This document shows, in pieces, positions 1-9,722 of a DNA stretch of 64,000 nucleotides. Origin of the DNA: Chryseobacterium panacisoli. Lineage in GTDB: Bacteria; Bacteroidota; Bacteroidia; Flavobacteriales; Weeksellaceae. Position 1 is the stretch's first letter, and each line of letters begins with the position of its first letter. A program made the position numbers and the translations under genes. The notes beneath the pieces were generated by a model that was given only the letters and a program-made list of their open reading frames with translations, had not been told where the DNA came from and searched no databases. The stretch is from NCBI RefSeq assembly GCF_008274625.1, contig NZ_VTRU01000004.1:1-64000 (forward strand), given 5' to 3'.

Positions 1-834
1 TACTGAATCTCTCTCGTTTTTCAGTGGGGCAAAGATAGCAACTTATAACAACGCAAAACAACTTTATTTAACATAAATTTTACCTTTACGTAATATTAAT
101 CCCTAATCCGCTGGAACGCAGGGAGAAAAATTTTAAACAAATGTTTGGGATTCCGAGTAAGAGAGTTGGAGAGTGGGAGAATTTGAGGGTTTGAGCGTGA
201 AGGGAATCATGGGTAATGGGTAATGGGTAATGAAAGATACATTCTACTATATAGGATGAAAAATAAGTTGGGCTAAAGCCGGAGGAAGGGGGAATGCTTG
301 ATGAAAACGGGCTAAAGCCCGTTCCTATTGAATAATATTGGTTTAACCACAGAGGACACGGATTTTCACAGATGATCATGGAGAACTTTTGATGAAAAAG
401 GGTAAAATCATTTCTATTGAACATAATGAGCTTGTTTTTATAATACAAACCCCAGAACACGCAACTCGAACCTCGGAGCTCACAACTCATAATTCATAAC
501 TCATAATTTATAATTCGTCTCACCCCTAGCCCTGATAGAAATGGGTACCCCGCAGCTTGTCTTTGAAAGGAATGGGGTTGGATGTGGGAAAGCACGGGCG
601 CGAGGAGTATGAATGGATAGCAGGAAAATGCTCCTGAAAAAGATCATATATATAATAATGTATAGTAAAGGTATACCTATTATATAGTATGAAAGATATT
701 CTATAAAAATAAATTACAAGTAGCAGCCTTCATTTCCTTTCTACAATGGGTATTTCATTCTTATGATTTACCTTTTCAACTACAACAATAGATGTAATAG
801 TGATAAAAAGCGGCTAACATTTTTTTTGATTTCA
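1..834. other. Non-coding left flank with short palindromes and direct repeats
   Basis: I see no convincing gene here. The region holds a perfect hairpin at 306-323 (AACGGGCT-AA-AGCCCGTT), a weaker copy of the same GGGCTAAAGCC core near 272-284, a short direct repeat of GGGTAAT around 209-232, and AT-rich direct repeats of the CTCATAATTCATAA type near 480-515. These are typical of intergenic debris in flavobacterial genomes. The one long ORF on the minus strand reads straight through these repeats and has no recognisable domain. Confidence 0.5.
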
Positions 835-842
835 TACATTTG
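835..842 (+). promoter_or_regulatory. Promoter -7 box for the M16 peptidase gene
   Basis: TACATTTG matches the Bacteroidota -7 consensus TAnnTTTG and lies 40 bp before the start codon at 882. No good TTG -33 element is visible at the right distance, so this is a motif match only. Confidence 0.4.
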
Positions 843-881
843 TAGTGCATTCCGGATTCTAAGGAGTGAAATGAGTTTTAT

Positions 882-3749
882 ATGACAGACAGAAAATATA
901 AGGAAACGGTTCATACTGATAAAAACCACTACGAATATATTACGATAACACATGACGAAAATAACGTCAGAATTTATACTTTGAAAAATGGGTTGAAAGT
1001 TTTTCTTGCTCAAAACTTCGATGCTCCGAGGATACAGACTTTTATTCCTGTAAGAACCGGAAGCAATAATGACCCGGCTGATAATACAGGATTGGCCCAT
1101 TATCTTGAGCATATGATGTTTAAAGGGACTTCACAAATCGGGACTCAAAACTGGGAAAAGGAAAAAGTACTTCTGGACCAGATCTCAGCGTTGTATGAAG
1201 AGCATAAAGCACAACAGGATTCTGAAAAGAAAAAGGAGATCTATAAAAAGATTGATGAAGTTTCTCAGGAAGCCAGTCAATATGCTATTGCCAATGAATA
1301 TGACAAAGCCATTTCTTCTTTGGGAGCTACCGGAACGAATGCGCATACCTGGTTTGATGAAACAGTATATAAGAACAATATCCCGAACAACGAACTTGAA
1401 AAGTGGCTGAAAATAGAAAAGGAAAGGTTTTCTGAGATTGTGCTTCGCCTTTTTCATACGGAATTGGAATCTGTATATGAAGAATTCAACAGAGCTCAGG
1501 ATAATGACACAAGACTTGTAAGCTATGAATTGATGGATGCTCTTTTCCCTACGCATCCTAACGGCCAACAGACAACTCTGGGAAGACCCGAGCATTTGAA
1601 AAACCCTTCTATGAAGGCTATTCACAAGTACTTTGATGAGTATTATGTTCCTAATAACTACGCTATGGTGTTGGTTGGTGATCTTGATTTTGAAGAGACC
1701 ATTCAATTAGTAGATCAATATTTCGGCACTTTACCTTATAAAGAGCTTCCACAAAAGACACCGATTATTGAACAACCTATTACAGAAATTGTAACAAGAA
1801 CAGTGAAAAGCCCTACTACTCCACGTACTCAACTGGCATGGAGAACAGAAAGCTACGGAACAAGGGATGCCATGCTTGCAGATGTTGTTGCCAATATCCT
1901 TAGTAACAGAGGTGAAGCCGGATTACTGGATCTGCATATCAATCAGACTCAAAAAATGCTTTGGGCTCAGGCATTTTCTGTAGGGTTAAGACAATATGGC
2001 TATTTTTCTATTGTAGCGGTTCCTAAGGAAACACAAACTCTTGAGGAGGTAAAGAACATGGTCCTGGAGGAAATTGAACTGATAAAGAAAGGCGATTTCC
2101 CGGACTGGATGCTGCCAGCCATCATCAATGATTTCAAAATTCAGAGAATGAAAGGCCTTGAAACAGCAGAAGGGCTTGCTACCACTCTGTATGATTCTTA
2201 TATAAAAGGGATAACGTGGGAGCAGGAACTGAATGAGATGGATGAATACGCAGCTTTTACAAAAGAAGATGTAGTGAATTTTGCCAAGGATTTTTTCAAG
2301 GAAAATTATGTTGTTGTCAATAAAGAAAAAGGCGTTAATGACACGTTGATCAGAGTTGAGAATCCAGGTATTACACCCGTTAAAATTAACCGTGATACCC
2401 AGTCTGAGTTTTTAAAAGAGATTTTAACGGATAAAACGGAGGATATTAAGCCTGAATTTATCGATTATCAGAAAGAGATTGCCACTGATCAGCTTAACGG
2501 AAAGAAATTAAGCTTCGTCAAGAATAAGTATAATGATATTGCACAGCTGCATTTCATTTTTCCTTTTGGAAGTGACAATGACAGAGATTTAGGAATTTCC
2601 ACTCAATTGCTGCAATACCTGGGTACGGATACTCTTTCGCCTGAAGATTTAAAAAAGGAATTTTTTAAAATCGGCATCAGTAATGATTTCAAAACCACGA
2701 ATAACCAGTTGATCATTTCTCTGAGCGGACTGGAAGAAAATATAGAAAAAGGGATTGCTCTTCTGCAGCACTGGATGCATGATGTAAAACCAGACCAGGA
2801 AATTTATAATCAGTTTGTAGAAACTGTACTGGAAAACCGCCAGGCCATCAAGAAAGACAAAAACCGTATTATGACAGCCCTGACCAATTATACAAAATTG
2901 GGTGCTCACTCACGTTTTACAGATATTATTTCCAAAGAGGAACTTGAAGGCAGCAATTCTGAAGTTTTCACTGACAGAATGAAAAAGCTTTTCAAATACC
3001 CTTATCAGGTATTTTTCTATGGTAAAAACTTTGAGAATTTCAAGGGGTATATTGGTCAGTATATAGAAACTGAAAGTCTTCAGATCCCTGAAGCCAAACA
3101 ATATCCGGAGCCTGCCACCGGAGGAAATGTAAATTTCATCAATTATGATATGGTTCAGATGGAAATGAGTAAGATTGGAAAAGGAAATATGGTGAACCCC
3201 CTTCATTTTGGAAAGATCAATGTATTCAATGAATATTTTGGGCGGGGATTATCTTCAATTGTTTTCCAGGAAATCCGTGAAAGTAAAAGTCTTGCTTATT
3301 CTGCTTATGTTTCTTACGCGGCCAACTCGGAACTCAACCATCCGGATTATGTAACGACTTATATCGGGACTCAGCCTGACAAACTCATGATTGCTGTGGA
3401 TACGCTGAATGAACTGATGAATGAACTTCCCGAAGTGCCTATTCAGTTTGAGAACGCCAGAAATGCTGCAATGAAACAGATCGCCTCAACAAGGGTCACC
3501 AGAAATAATATATTTTTCAACACCTTAAGATTGAAGAAGCTGAATATTTATCATGATTTCAGGAAAGATATTTACACGCAGATCCAGGGTCTGAAATTTG
3601 AAGATATCAGACATTTTTATCAGACAGAAGTCAAATCCATAGATTTTAACACCGCCATTATCGGTAAAAAAGAAAATCTGAATATGGAAGCCGTCAATAA
3701 AATGGGAACATTTAAAGAAGTAAGTCTGAAAGATATTTTTGGACATTAA
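882..3749 (+). CDS. M16 family zinc metallopeptidase (two-domain, pitrilysin/insulinase type)
   Basis: The 955-residue protein has the inverted zinc motif HXXEH at residues 73-77 (HYLEH), followed by the usual M16 beta-rich N-domain. A second, non-catalytic M16 half occupies roughly residues 520-940, so both halves of the clam-shell are in one chain, as in pitrilysin. M16 enzymes degrade peptides of limited size. No signal peptide is visible (the start MTDRKYKETV is polar), so a cytoplasmic location is more likely than an exported one; secreted M16 enzymes of the same group usually begin with a hydrophobic leader. The gene is monocistronic, with a TAnnTTTG box upstream and a strong terminator downstream. 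Exact substrate unknown. Confidence 0.9.
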   Translation: MTDRKYKETVHTDKNHYEYITITHDENNVRIYTLKNGLKVFLAQNFDAPRIQTFIPVRTGSNNDPADNTGLAHYLEHMMFKGTSQIGTQNWEKEKVLLDQISALYEEHKAQQDSEKKKEIYKKIDEVSQEASQYAIANEYDKAISSLGATGTNAHTWFDETVYKNNIPNNELEKWLKIEKERFSEIVLRLFHTELESVYEEFNRAQDNDTRLVSYELMDALFPTHPNGQQTTLGRPEHLKNPSMKAIHKYFDEYYVPNNYAMVLVGDLDFEETIQLVDQYFGTLPYKELPQKTPIIEQPITEIVTRTVKSPTTPRTQLAWRTESYGTRDAMLADVVANILSNRGEAGLLDLHINQTQKMLWAQAFSVGLRQYGYFSIVAVPKETQTLEEVKNMVLEEIELIKKGDFPDWMLPAIINDFKIQRMKGLETAEGLATTLYDSYIKGITWEQELNEMDEYAAFTKEDVVNFAKDFFKENYVVVNKEKGVNDTLIRVENPGITPVKINRDTQSEFLKEILTDKTEDIKPEFIDYQKEIATDQLNGKKLSFVKNKYNDIAQLHFIFPFGSDNDRDLGISTQLLQYLGTDTLSPEDLKKEFFKIGISNDFKTTNNQLIISLSGLEENIEKGIALLQHWMHDVKPDQEIYNQFVETVLENRQAIKKDKNRIMTALTNYTKLGAHSRFTDIISKEELEGSNSEVFTDRMKKLFKYPYQVFFYGKNFENFKGYIGQYIETESLQIPEAKQYPEPATGGNVNFINYDMVQMEMSKIGKGNMVNPLHFGKINVFNEYFGRGLSSIVFQEIRESKSLAYSAYVSYAANSELNHPDYVTTYIGTQPDKLMIAVDTLNELMNELPEVPIQFENARNAAMKQIASTRVTRNNIFFNTLRLKKLNIYHDFRKDIYTQIQGLKFEDIRHFYQTEVKSIDFNTAIIGKKENLNMEAVNKMGTFKEVSLKDIFGH

Positions 3750-3791
3750 AAAACAAGCCGCCCGATAGAATTATCGGGCGGCTTGTTTTTT
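3749..3791. terminator. Strong intrinsic terminator after the M16 gene, bidirectional
   Basis: A perfect stem of about 18 bp (AACAAGCCGCCCGATA paired with its complement) around a short loop is flanked by A-run and T-run, so it can end transcription from both sides: the M16 gene on plus and the GNAT gene on minus. Confidence 0.9.
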
Positions 3792-3835
3792 ATAAATGAT
3801 AAATAATAATGGATCAATGCCCCTTCATCATTTAC

Positions 3836-4912
3836 TTATGTCATCATACAATCTCCGTCTCCATCCTGATAATTGGGATTAAAATTGTCAGGAAGCAATT
3901 CCAACAGCTGTTGATGAAACAAATATTCTCTTTTAAAATCGCGTTTATAGATATAAGAAAATATTTTTGATTGTTGTATTGCCTCATTCAGTCTGGTTTG
4001 ATAACTTGTAAATCCTTTCACTTTATTGGTAACGATGAAATAATTTAAAAACCGGACAACCTCAGCTAAATCAGAAGCTGAAAAGAGGTAAGGTATTTTG
4101 AGGTATCCATCGCGAAGCTGCAACAGGAAGCAGGCTTTGATTTGATTATTCTGATCGAAAATCTTAATCCAAAAGTATGTAAATGTATCCGCAAAGCTTG
4201 AAAAGAAATACTTTTCATCTTTTTTTCCTTCCAACACCCATGGATTATCTATAAAAGTATTGATTTCATCTGCATTACGCACCCCTGAAAATTCAGTCAT
4301 GAAATCAGCACTTTCTTTATCAATACAATGAAGGACTTCATATTTGAAATCCGGTTTCTGTACCGGTAAGTTTTTTATGGAGAGTAACAAATTGGCAGCC
4401 GTATCCAAAGACTGAAAAAGCGGCTTCAATGGTTGTGTTCCCGGTTTTTTTTCAGGAATCATTTTAGCAGCATCCGTTCTGAAGTAATATCTCCTCCCTT
4501 TTTTAGGAAAAACATATTCAAAAACACCCATAATATTGTAAAGGGCTTCTGCTTCTTTGGTAAATTCGGTAATGGCAATTCGCCCTTCGTATTCTTCAAA
4601 AACCTTTTTCAACAATGCTTTTGCAGGTCTTTTTTTTCTGTATTCAGGATTTGCATATAGAGTGCTTAGCCAGGCATACTGGATTTCTTTTCCATCAATA
4701 GTAATACTGTCCGGGAAACACCCAACATAACCAATAAGTTTTTCTTCAAAGAATGCCAGAATAAGAAGAGTATCTTCTTCTGATGCTTTAGGGTTCTGAA
4801 TATGTGACAGCGCACGATGTTTTGTAATAGGAAGAAAATCATACTGCAGAAATGTTCCGGATGATATAAAATCTTCCAGTTCTTTTCTGTTGAATGTTTT
4901 CAGCGCTATCAT
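3836..4912 (-). CDS. GNAT-family N-acetyltransferase
   Basis: A 358-residue protein with an N-terminal GNAT fold at about residues 1-150: the acetyl-CoA-binding segment reads STLYANPEYRKKRPAKALLK, close to the usual R/Q-x-x-G/A motif. The C-terminal ~200 residues resemble a second, degenerate acyltransferase half. The start codon overlaps the end of the upstream polysaccharide deacetylase by 4 bp, so the two are translationally coupled. This pairing suggests surface glycan or lipid modification, but no substrate can be read from the sequence. Confidence 0.7.
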   Translation of the reverse strand: MIALKTFNRKELEDFISSGTFLQYDFLPITKHRALSHIQNPKASEEDTLLILAFFEEKLIGYVGCFPDSITIDGKEIQYAWLSTLYANPEYRKKRPAKALLKKVFEEYEGRIAITEFTKEAEALYNIMGVFEYVFPKKGRRYYFRTDAAKMIPEKKPGTQPLKPLFQSLDTAANLLLSIKNLPVQKPDFKYEVLHCIDKESADFMTEFSGVRNADEINTFIDNPWVLEGKKDEKYFFSSFADTFTYFWIKIFDQNNQIKACFLLQLRDGYLKIPYLFSASDLAEVVRFLNYFIVTNKVKGFTSYQTRLNEAIQQSKIFSYIYKRDFKREYLFHQQLLELLPDNFNPNYQDGDGDCMMT

Positions 4913-5910
4913 TTTCTCAGAATGGTATTTTTATTAATCAGTCTTTTCAGTTTGAAGTAAGCCGTTTCTTTTTTTAATATTTGTTCTCCGCTCTCCCCCA
5001 TCTCCATTGGAATTCTTTGAAAATTTCTCTTCACACTATCCAGTTTTACCCCTGCGCAGCCAAAGCTGCAGTAGATCTCTTCATTTTTAAAGAGTTCATC
5101 AAAAAAGTCTTTCCGAACTTCAAAATCAGTAAACGGAAATGCAAAACTTTCATAGAGGAAATTATTGTCTTTCAAATAAGCAAAAGTTTTATTTGTAGTT
5201 TCCATCTGTTCTTTCAAAGACAGATCTCCATATTTAGGGTGATCCCAGCTGTGAGAAGAGATTCCGAAACCTTTCCTGGTAAGTTCTTTTAGCTCTTCTG
5301 TACTTAAATAGGGTTTATATTCTTTTGAATAAGCATTAAAATCCACTTCAAGCTTTTCAGCAAGCCCTTCCAGAAGATCTTTTCCCCGATAATTTACCTG
5401 TAAAATATTCTTTTGCAAAGTTTCTCTCTCTGCGTGGCTGCCAAGAGAAAACATGCGGTAAACCTCAGGATGTATAGTTTTGTTCTTTTCAACGGCATCC
5501 GCAAGAAGGCTGGCCTTGCATCTGAACATCATATCTTTATTATCTATGAAAGCAGGGTTTACAAAATTACAGGCATAAATTCCTTTTCGTTCCAGAATAG
5601 GAGCAGCAACATCATAAAATTCTCTGAAACCGTCATCAAAAGTAAGCAGGGCGATTTTTTTCTCAGGCTTAAAATCCCCGGATATATAATCCTTAAACTC
5701 CTGCCAGCTTACAAACCGGAAGTTCTTTGCAAGATGATCCAGATCTTCTTCAAACTGTTTTGTATTCTTATAACGGATCACATGTTTTATATGGGGAAGC
5801 TCTCTGTCTGAGACACTGTGATAAAGCGGCAAACAGTAATCCAGCGGAAAAGATTTCCCGATATCACCAGATTCAAAAGCTGCCAAAACATTGATAATCC
5901 TGTCTTTCAT
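4909..5910 (-). CDS. Polysaccharide deacetylase family protein (NodB homology, CE4-like)
   Basis: The NodB core is visible: the first motif LLTFDDGF carries the catalytic-base and metal Asp, and the second motif HSWDHP supplies the metal-binding histidines. Such enzymes remove N-acetyl groups from GlcNAc-containing polysaccharides using a divalent metal. I start the gene at ATG 5910 rather than the TTG 30 bp upstream. It has no clear signal peptide, which would point to a cytoplasmic or membrane-face substrate such as a lipid-linked sugar. It is the first gene of a two-gene operon with the GNAT protein (4-bp overlap). Confidence 0.8.
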   Translation of the reverse strand: MKDRIINVLAAFESGDIGKSFPLDYCLPLYHSVSDRELPHIKHVIRYKNTKQFEEDLDHLAKNFRFVSWQEFKDYISGDFKPEKKIALLTFDDGFREFYDVAAPILERKGIYACNFVNPAFIDNKDMMFRCKASLLADAVEKNKTIHPEVYRMFSLGSHAERETLQKNILQVNYRGKDLLEGLAEKLEVDFNAYSKEYKPYLSTEELKELTRKGFGISSHSWDHPKYGDLSLKEQMETTNKTFAYLKDNNFLYESFAFPFTDFEVRKDFFDELFKNEEIYCSFGCAGVKLDSVKRNFQRIPMEMGESGEQILKKETAYFKLKRLINKNTILRK

Positions 5911-5982
5911 CTTATTTAAAATAAAAAAGAACCTATTCAAAACTCAGTTTAAATAGATTCTTAAAGGTATAACTTTTAAAAA

Positions 5983-8121
5983 TTATTTTATAATCTTCAT
6001 TTCATCAATAAGCCACTTTGAATCAGCGAACTTTTCGATGATGAAAAGGATATATTTTGTATCTACCATGATGTTTCTGCTGAAACGCGGATCATAGTTG
6101 ATATCACTCATTGTACCTTCCCACTGTCTGTCAAAATTCAGTCCTACAAGATTTCCGTTGGCATCAAGAGCAGGGCTTCCTGAGTTTCCTCCTGTTGTGT
6201 GGTTGGTTGCAGTAAATCCTACAGGGACGTCACCAGTTTTATCTTTATAATTTCCGAAATCTTTTTTGTTGTAAAGATCAATCAGTTTCTTTGGAACATC
6301 AAATTCGTAATCTCCTGGAACATATTTCTCCATTACACCAGCCAGGTGAGTCTGGTATCCGTAAGAAACAGCATCTCTTGGCGCAGATCCTTTTACTTTA
6401 CCATACGTTACACGAAGCGTTGAGTTAGCATCCGGGAAGAATTTTCTGTCTTTATCCGTCTGCATCTGCTGTGCCATGAATTTTTTCTGTAAAGCATCAA
6501 TTTTTGTCTGCATTGAGATATACTGAGGATCTGCAGTTTTCATATACGTTTCTTTCATAGAAACATACAGCTGGTAAATAGGATCTTTCTTTAAAGTTTT
6601 GATCAATTTATCCTGGTTAGAAAACGCTTTATCAATATCAGCCGTTAATGTTCCTCCATTCACAGCAGTTCTTCCTGTAATGATAGAGTTTTTAGACATA
6701 TCTTCTATTACAGGGATATTCGGGCTTTCATCTTTGTATTTGCTGAACCCTGCCGGTAAAAACTGCGGCGCTGTTTTATTAACGTATAAAGCCAATAATT
6801 TGGCGGTTACTTTAGCATCAAGCTCTGCACTGTAATCTTTGTAGAAAGAGGTTAATTTTGTTTTTAACTTTGTAAGTTCCTTTTCATCCATTCTTCCCGC
6901 TTCTACAGAAGCTACAAAGTCATAATAATCACCAGCCAGCTTCAAAGTCTCAGCATTTCTTACCACTTCTGTAAAATAAGCATTGTTTAATGCATAAGGA
7001 GCCTGATCATTATAAAGTTTATTCAACTGGTCTAAAGTATTCTTGATCTCCGGATTTTTAGCCACTAAAGAACCTTCATACATTACTTTCTTCTCTACAG
7101 CATTGGATTTTTTCAATCCTTCTACTTCACCGATCCATTTTTTCCAGTAGTTTGCTACAGAAGCATATTTTGAAGCATATTTGATACGTGTTTCGTTATC
7201 AACACGCATTTTTTCGTCTAATGTTTTTAAAGCAACGTCACGTACCGCAATTCTTGCAGGATCAATATCCTTCATGATTTTTTCTACTCCTACCGCAGGA
7301 AGATATTCTGTAGTTCTTCCCGGAAAACCGAATACAAAAGTAAAATCGTTTTCATTTTTATCTTTTATAGAAACCGGTAAGTAGTGTTTCGGAACGTAAG
7401 GAACATTATCTTTTGAATATTCCGCAGGTCTGTTGTTCTTATCTGCATAGATTCTGAACATAGAGAAATCTCCTGTATGTCTAGGCCAAACCCAGTTGTC
7501 TGTATCACTTCCGAATTTCCCGATGCTTTGAGGCGGAGCTCCTACCAAACGGATATCTTTATACGTTTCGATGGTGTAAGCATAGTATTTGTTTCCATAA
7601 TACATAGGCTTTACCATGATCGACTGGTAAGATTCAATTTTCTGAGAGTTTTTGTACACCTCAATATTGTTGTTGATCCTTTTAGTCAATTCAGGTTCTG
7701 TAAGATTATCTGTCCCTTCTAAAATCTGATCAGTAACTTCTTTTATATCTACAATAAAATCTACTTTCACTCCCGGATTAGGAAGTTCTCCCTGTGTATT
7801 TTTTGCCCAGAATCCGTTTGAAAGTAAATCATTCTGAACAGTAGAATGCGCCTGGATCTGACCAAAACCACAGTGATGATTGGTTAAAAGCAGTCCTTTA
7901 GGCGAAATAATTTCTGCAGTACATCCGCCGTTAAACTGTACTACCGCATCCTTTATACTTGGTTTCTGAGGGTTGAAAATATCTTTTGCAGAAATCTTCA
8001 TTCCCAAATCCTTCATTTCCTTTTCATTCAGCTCTGTAGGAATCCACATTCCTCCATATTGTTGTGCAAATGCCATTGCAGCCGGCAAAAGAAATACAGA
8101 TAAAAGTATCTTTTTTGTCAT
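5983..8121 (-). CDS. S46 family dipeptidyl peptidase, DPP11-type (Asp/Glu-specific)
   Basis: This 712-residue serine exopeptidase starts with a signal peptide (KKILLSVFLLPAAMAFAQ) and is expected in the periplasm. The catalytic His lies in TNHHCGFG near residue 83 and the Ser in GGNSGSPA near residue 647. Eighteen residues after the Ser is an Arg (in LNFDRQWEG). In the S46 family this position is Gly in DPP7 (broad hydrophobic specificity) and Arg in DPP11, where it binds the acidic P1 side chain (Ser655/Arg673 in Porphyromonas gingivalis). The identical 18-residue spacing supports DPP11. ATG at 8121 is preferred over an in-frame TTG two codons upstream. It feeds dipeptide catabolism. Confidence 0.93.
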   Translation of the reverse strand: MTKKILLSVFLLPAAMAFAQQYGGMWIPTELNEKEMKDLGMKISAKDIFNPQKPSIKDAVVQFNGGCTAEIISPKGLLLTNHHCGFGQIQAHSTVQNDLLSNGFWAKNTQGELPNPGVKVDFIVDIKEVTDQILEGTDNLTEPELTKRINNNIEVYKNSQKIESYQSIMVKPMYYGNKYYAYTIETYKDIRLVGAPPQSIGKFGSDTDNWVWPRHTGDFSMFRIYADKNNRPAEYSKDNVPYVPKHYLPVSIKDKNENDFTFVFGFPGRTTEYLPAVGVEKIMKDIDPARIAVRDVALKTLDEKMRVDNETRIKYASKYASVANYWKKWIGEVEGLKKSNAVEKKVMYEGSLVAKNPEIKNTLDQLNKLYNDQAPYALNNAYFTEVVRNAETLKLAGDYYDFVASVEAGRMDEKELTKLKTKLTSFYKDYSAELDAKVTAKLLALYVNKTAPQFLPAGFSKYKDESPNIPVIEDMSKNSIITGRTAVNGGTLTADIDKAFSNQDKLIKTLKKDPIYQLYVSMKETYMKTADPQYISMQTKIDALQKKFMAQQMQTDKDRKFFPDANSTLRVTYGKVKGSAPRDAVSYGYQTHLAGVMEKYVPGDYEFDVPKKLIDLYNKKDFGNYKDKTGDVPVGFTATNHTTGGNSGSPALDANGNLVGLNFDRQWEGTMSDINYDPRFSRNIMVDTKYILFIIEKFADSKWLIDEMKIIK

Positions 8122-8221
8122 AATCAAAATTTTGCCCGAATTTACAAAGAAAAATAAGAATAGACCTTATAAAATGGCCGGAAAAGTTGTTCTGAGGTCT
8201 TTTTTGAAAACATTGACCGGG

Positions 8222-8336
8222 AATAGTCAATTTTGCTTCGCAAGTGAATGGTGAATGTTTATGACGAGACGGAACTAAATACATTAAAATTGACAAGCGA
8301 AGCAAATTAACATTGACCCTTCACTATTTCCCCTCT
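8222..8336. repeat. REP-like imperfect palindromic element
   Basis: Arms AATTTTGCTTCGC (8229-8241) and GCGAAGCAAATT (8297-8308) are inverted copies differing by one base. The outer sequence AATAGTCAAT and the flanking words (GTGAATGGTGAAT, CAAGCGAAGC) are the same as in the 103-bp units near 51.1 kb, so this is another member of the same dispersed family. It lies between divergent genes. Confidence 0.7.
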
Positions 8337-8397
8337 GGCTTAGTTTTTGTTGATTGGAAGTAACTTTACTATTAAAAACCTATTTAAATTAATTATT

Positions 8398-8886
8398 ATG
8401 ATGAAAAGCAAAATGCTTGTGTTGGGAATGGGAGCAGCCTTGTTTCTTGCTTCATGTTCTAAAAAAGAAACCACTGAAACAACCGCTACAATCACAGATT
8501 CTGCTACAGCTGTTCAACCCGTTGCTACAGACAGTATCACTAAAGCGACGCCGACAGCAGCTGGTGACACTTCTGAAAATGCACTGGACTGGGCCGGTAC
8601 TTATGAAGCGACAGTTCCCTGCGCTGACTGTCCGGGAATCAAGACTTCTTTAACATTGAATAATGATAAAACATTCAGCATTTCTGAAGAATATCTTGAC
8701 AGAAATTCAAAGAATCAGGATAAAGGCTCTTTCACATGGGATTCTACGGGAAGCATGATCACTTTAAAAGGAAAATCTGCCAGCTATAAATACAAAGTGG
8801 GTGAAAATATGCTGATCCAGCTGGATATGGAAGGAAAAGAAATTGATGGTCCCAACAAGGATCTCTATATATTCAAGAAAAAATAA
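8398..8886 (+). CDS. NlpE-like outer-membrane lipoprotein (copper resistance protein NlpE N-terminal domain)
   Basis: The 162-residue product begins with a lipoprotein signal ending in FLASC, so Cys is the lipidated N-terminus. After a Thr/Ala-rich linker it carries the NlpE N-terminal signature: an Ala-Thr-Val-Pro-Cys-Ala-Asp-Cys-Pro-Gly-Ile stretch (CXXC), then a small beta-barrel with SLTLNNDKTF. In enterobacteria NlpE relays surface and lipoprotein-trafficking stress; in Bacteroidota the role of this domain is unknown. I choose the double ATG at 8398/8401, because translation from the upstream TTG would bury the signal peptide. It ends at a UUCG-loop terminator. Confidence 0.85.
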   Translation: MMKSKMLVLGMGAALFLASCSKKETTETTATITDSATAVQPVATDSITKATPTAAGDTSENALDWAGTYEATVPCADCPGIKTSLTLNNDKTFSISEEYLDRNSKNQDKGSFTWDSTGSMITLKGKSASYKYKVGENMLIQLDMEGKEIDGPNKDLYIFKKK

Positions 8887-8914
8887 AAATAAAGGCTTCG
8901 GCCTTTATTTTTTT
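8886..8914. terminator. Bidirectional terminator with TTCG loop
   Basis: AAAATAAAGGC-TTCG-GCCTTTATTTTTTT forms an 11-bp stem closed by a UUCG tetraloop, between the convergent NlpE-like and MgtC-like genes. Confidence 0.9.
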
Positions 8915-8927
8915 GCTTTTATATCTT

Positions 8928-9575
8928 CTAAAACTGATAGGCTTTGATTTTCGGATCATCTACCAGACGTCTGATGACTTCTTCATGATGGGTGTTTTTT
9001 CCGGTTAGCCGCCAGATAACAGTTAGACTTTCCGGCGAATACTGCTGTTTGATCATCAGATATTTCAGGTGATGTTCTTTAAAGATGTTTTCACAATATT
9101 GAATATCAGCGGAATCCGTCAACGCAATTTTATATTCCCTTACTTTATTATAATTATCAATGAAATTCTGAAGATAAGTCAATACACTCAAAATAATTAA
9201 TACCAAAGCAGTTCCCAACAATGCAATATAGACATATCCGGAACCCACTGCCATTCCAATAGAGGCCGTTGCCCAAATAGTAGTTGCTGTGGTAATTCCT
9301 TCAATTTTATTATCTCCTTTGAAAATCACCCCTGCTCCGAGAAATCCGATTCCTGTAATAATATTGGCAGCAAGACGATCCGGATTTTCAACACCTATTT
9401 TTATAGAAAGAATTGTAAAGAGACAGGCCCCAAAACAAACCAGTATAAAGGTTCTGAGCCCGGCAGATTTATTACGATATTCGCGTTCAGCACCAATGAA
9501 CAGTCCTAAAATAACAGAAATAAGGATAAGCAGCAATTCATTTTTGACAGCGTAATGGTCCTGAAGAAAATCCAT
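8928..9575 (-). CDS. MgtC/SapB family membrane protein
   Basis: The 215-residue protein has four to five transmembrane segments in the first ~140 residues, with the MgtC family hallmarks: GLFIGAEREYRNKSAGLRTF (an acidic/basic pair after helix 1) and GIGFLGAGVIF. The soluble C-terminal ~75 residues form an ACT-like domain. In Salmonella MgtC acts on F-ATPase and phosphate uptake during magnesium limitation; in free-living bacteria the function is uncertain. The gene is convergent with the NlpE-like gene and has no partner in an operon. Confidence 0.9.
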   Translation of the reverse strand: MDFLQDHYAVKNELLLILISVILGLFIGAEREYRNKSAGLRTFILVCFGACLFTILSIKIGVENPDRLAANIITGIGFLGAGVIFKGDNKIEGITTATTIWATASIGMAVGSGYVYIALLGTALVLIILSVLTYLQNFIDNYNKVREYKIALTDSADIQYCENIFKEHHLKYLMIKQQYSPESLTVIWRLTGKNTHHEEVIRRLVDDPKIKAYQF

Positions 9576-9722
9576 TTTTTATAATTTAAATGTAGAATAA
9601 AATTACAATAAAAAATTTATCTTAGGGATTATCATTGAACTTTGTTAAGGGCAGGAAGGTTTTATTTGACTGAAAACTTTCGTAATATTACAGATTAAAT
9701 GTAAACGGCAGGTAAAGGAGCT

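Noticed and set aside
86..490. 134-codon ORF on the minus strand in the left flank
   Set aside because: It crosses short repeats and a perfect palindrome and has no domain or promoter.
1185..1706. 173-codon antisense ORF inside the M16 gene
   Set aside because: A shadow of the coding frame of the metallopeptidase; composition follows from the sense codons.
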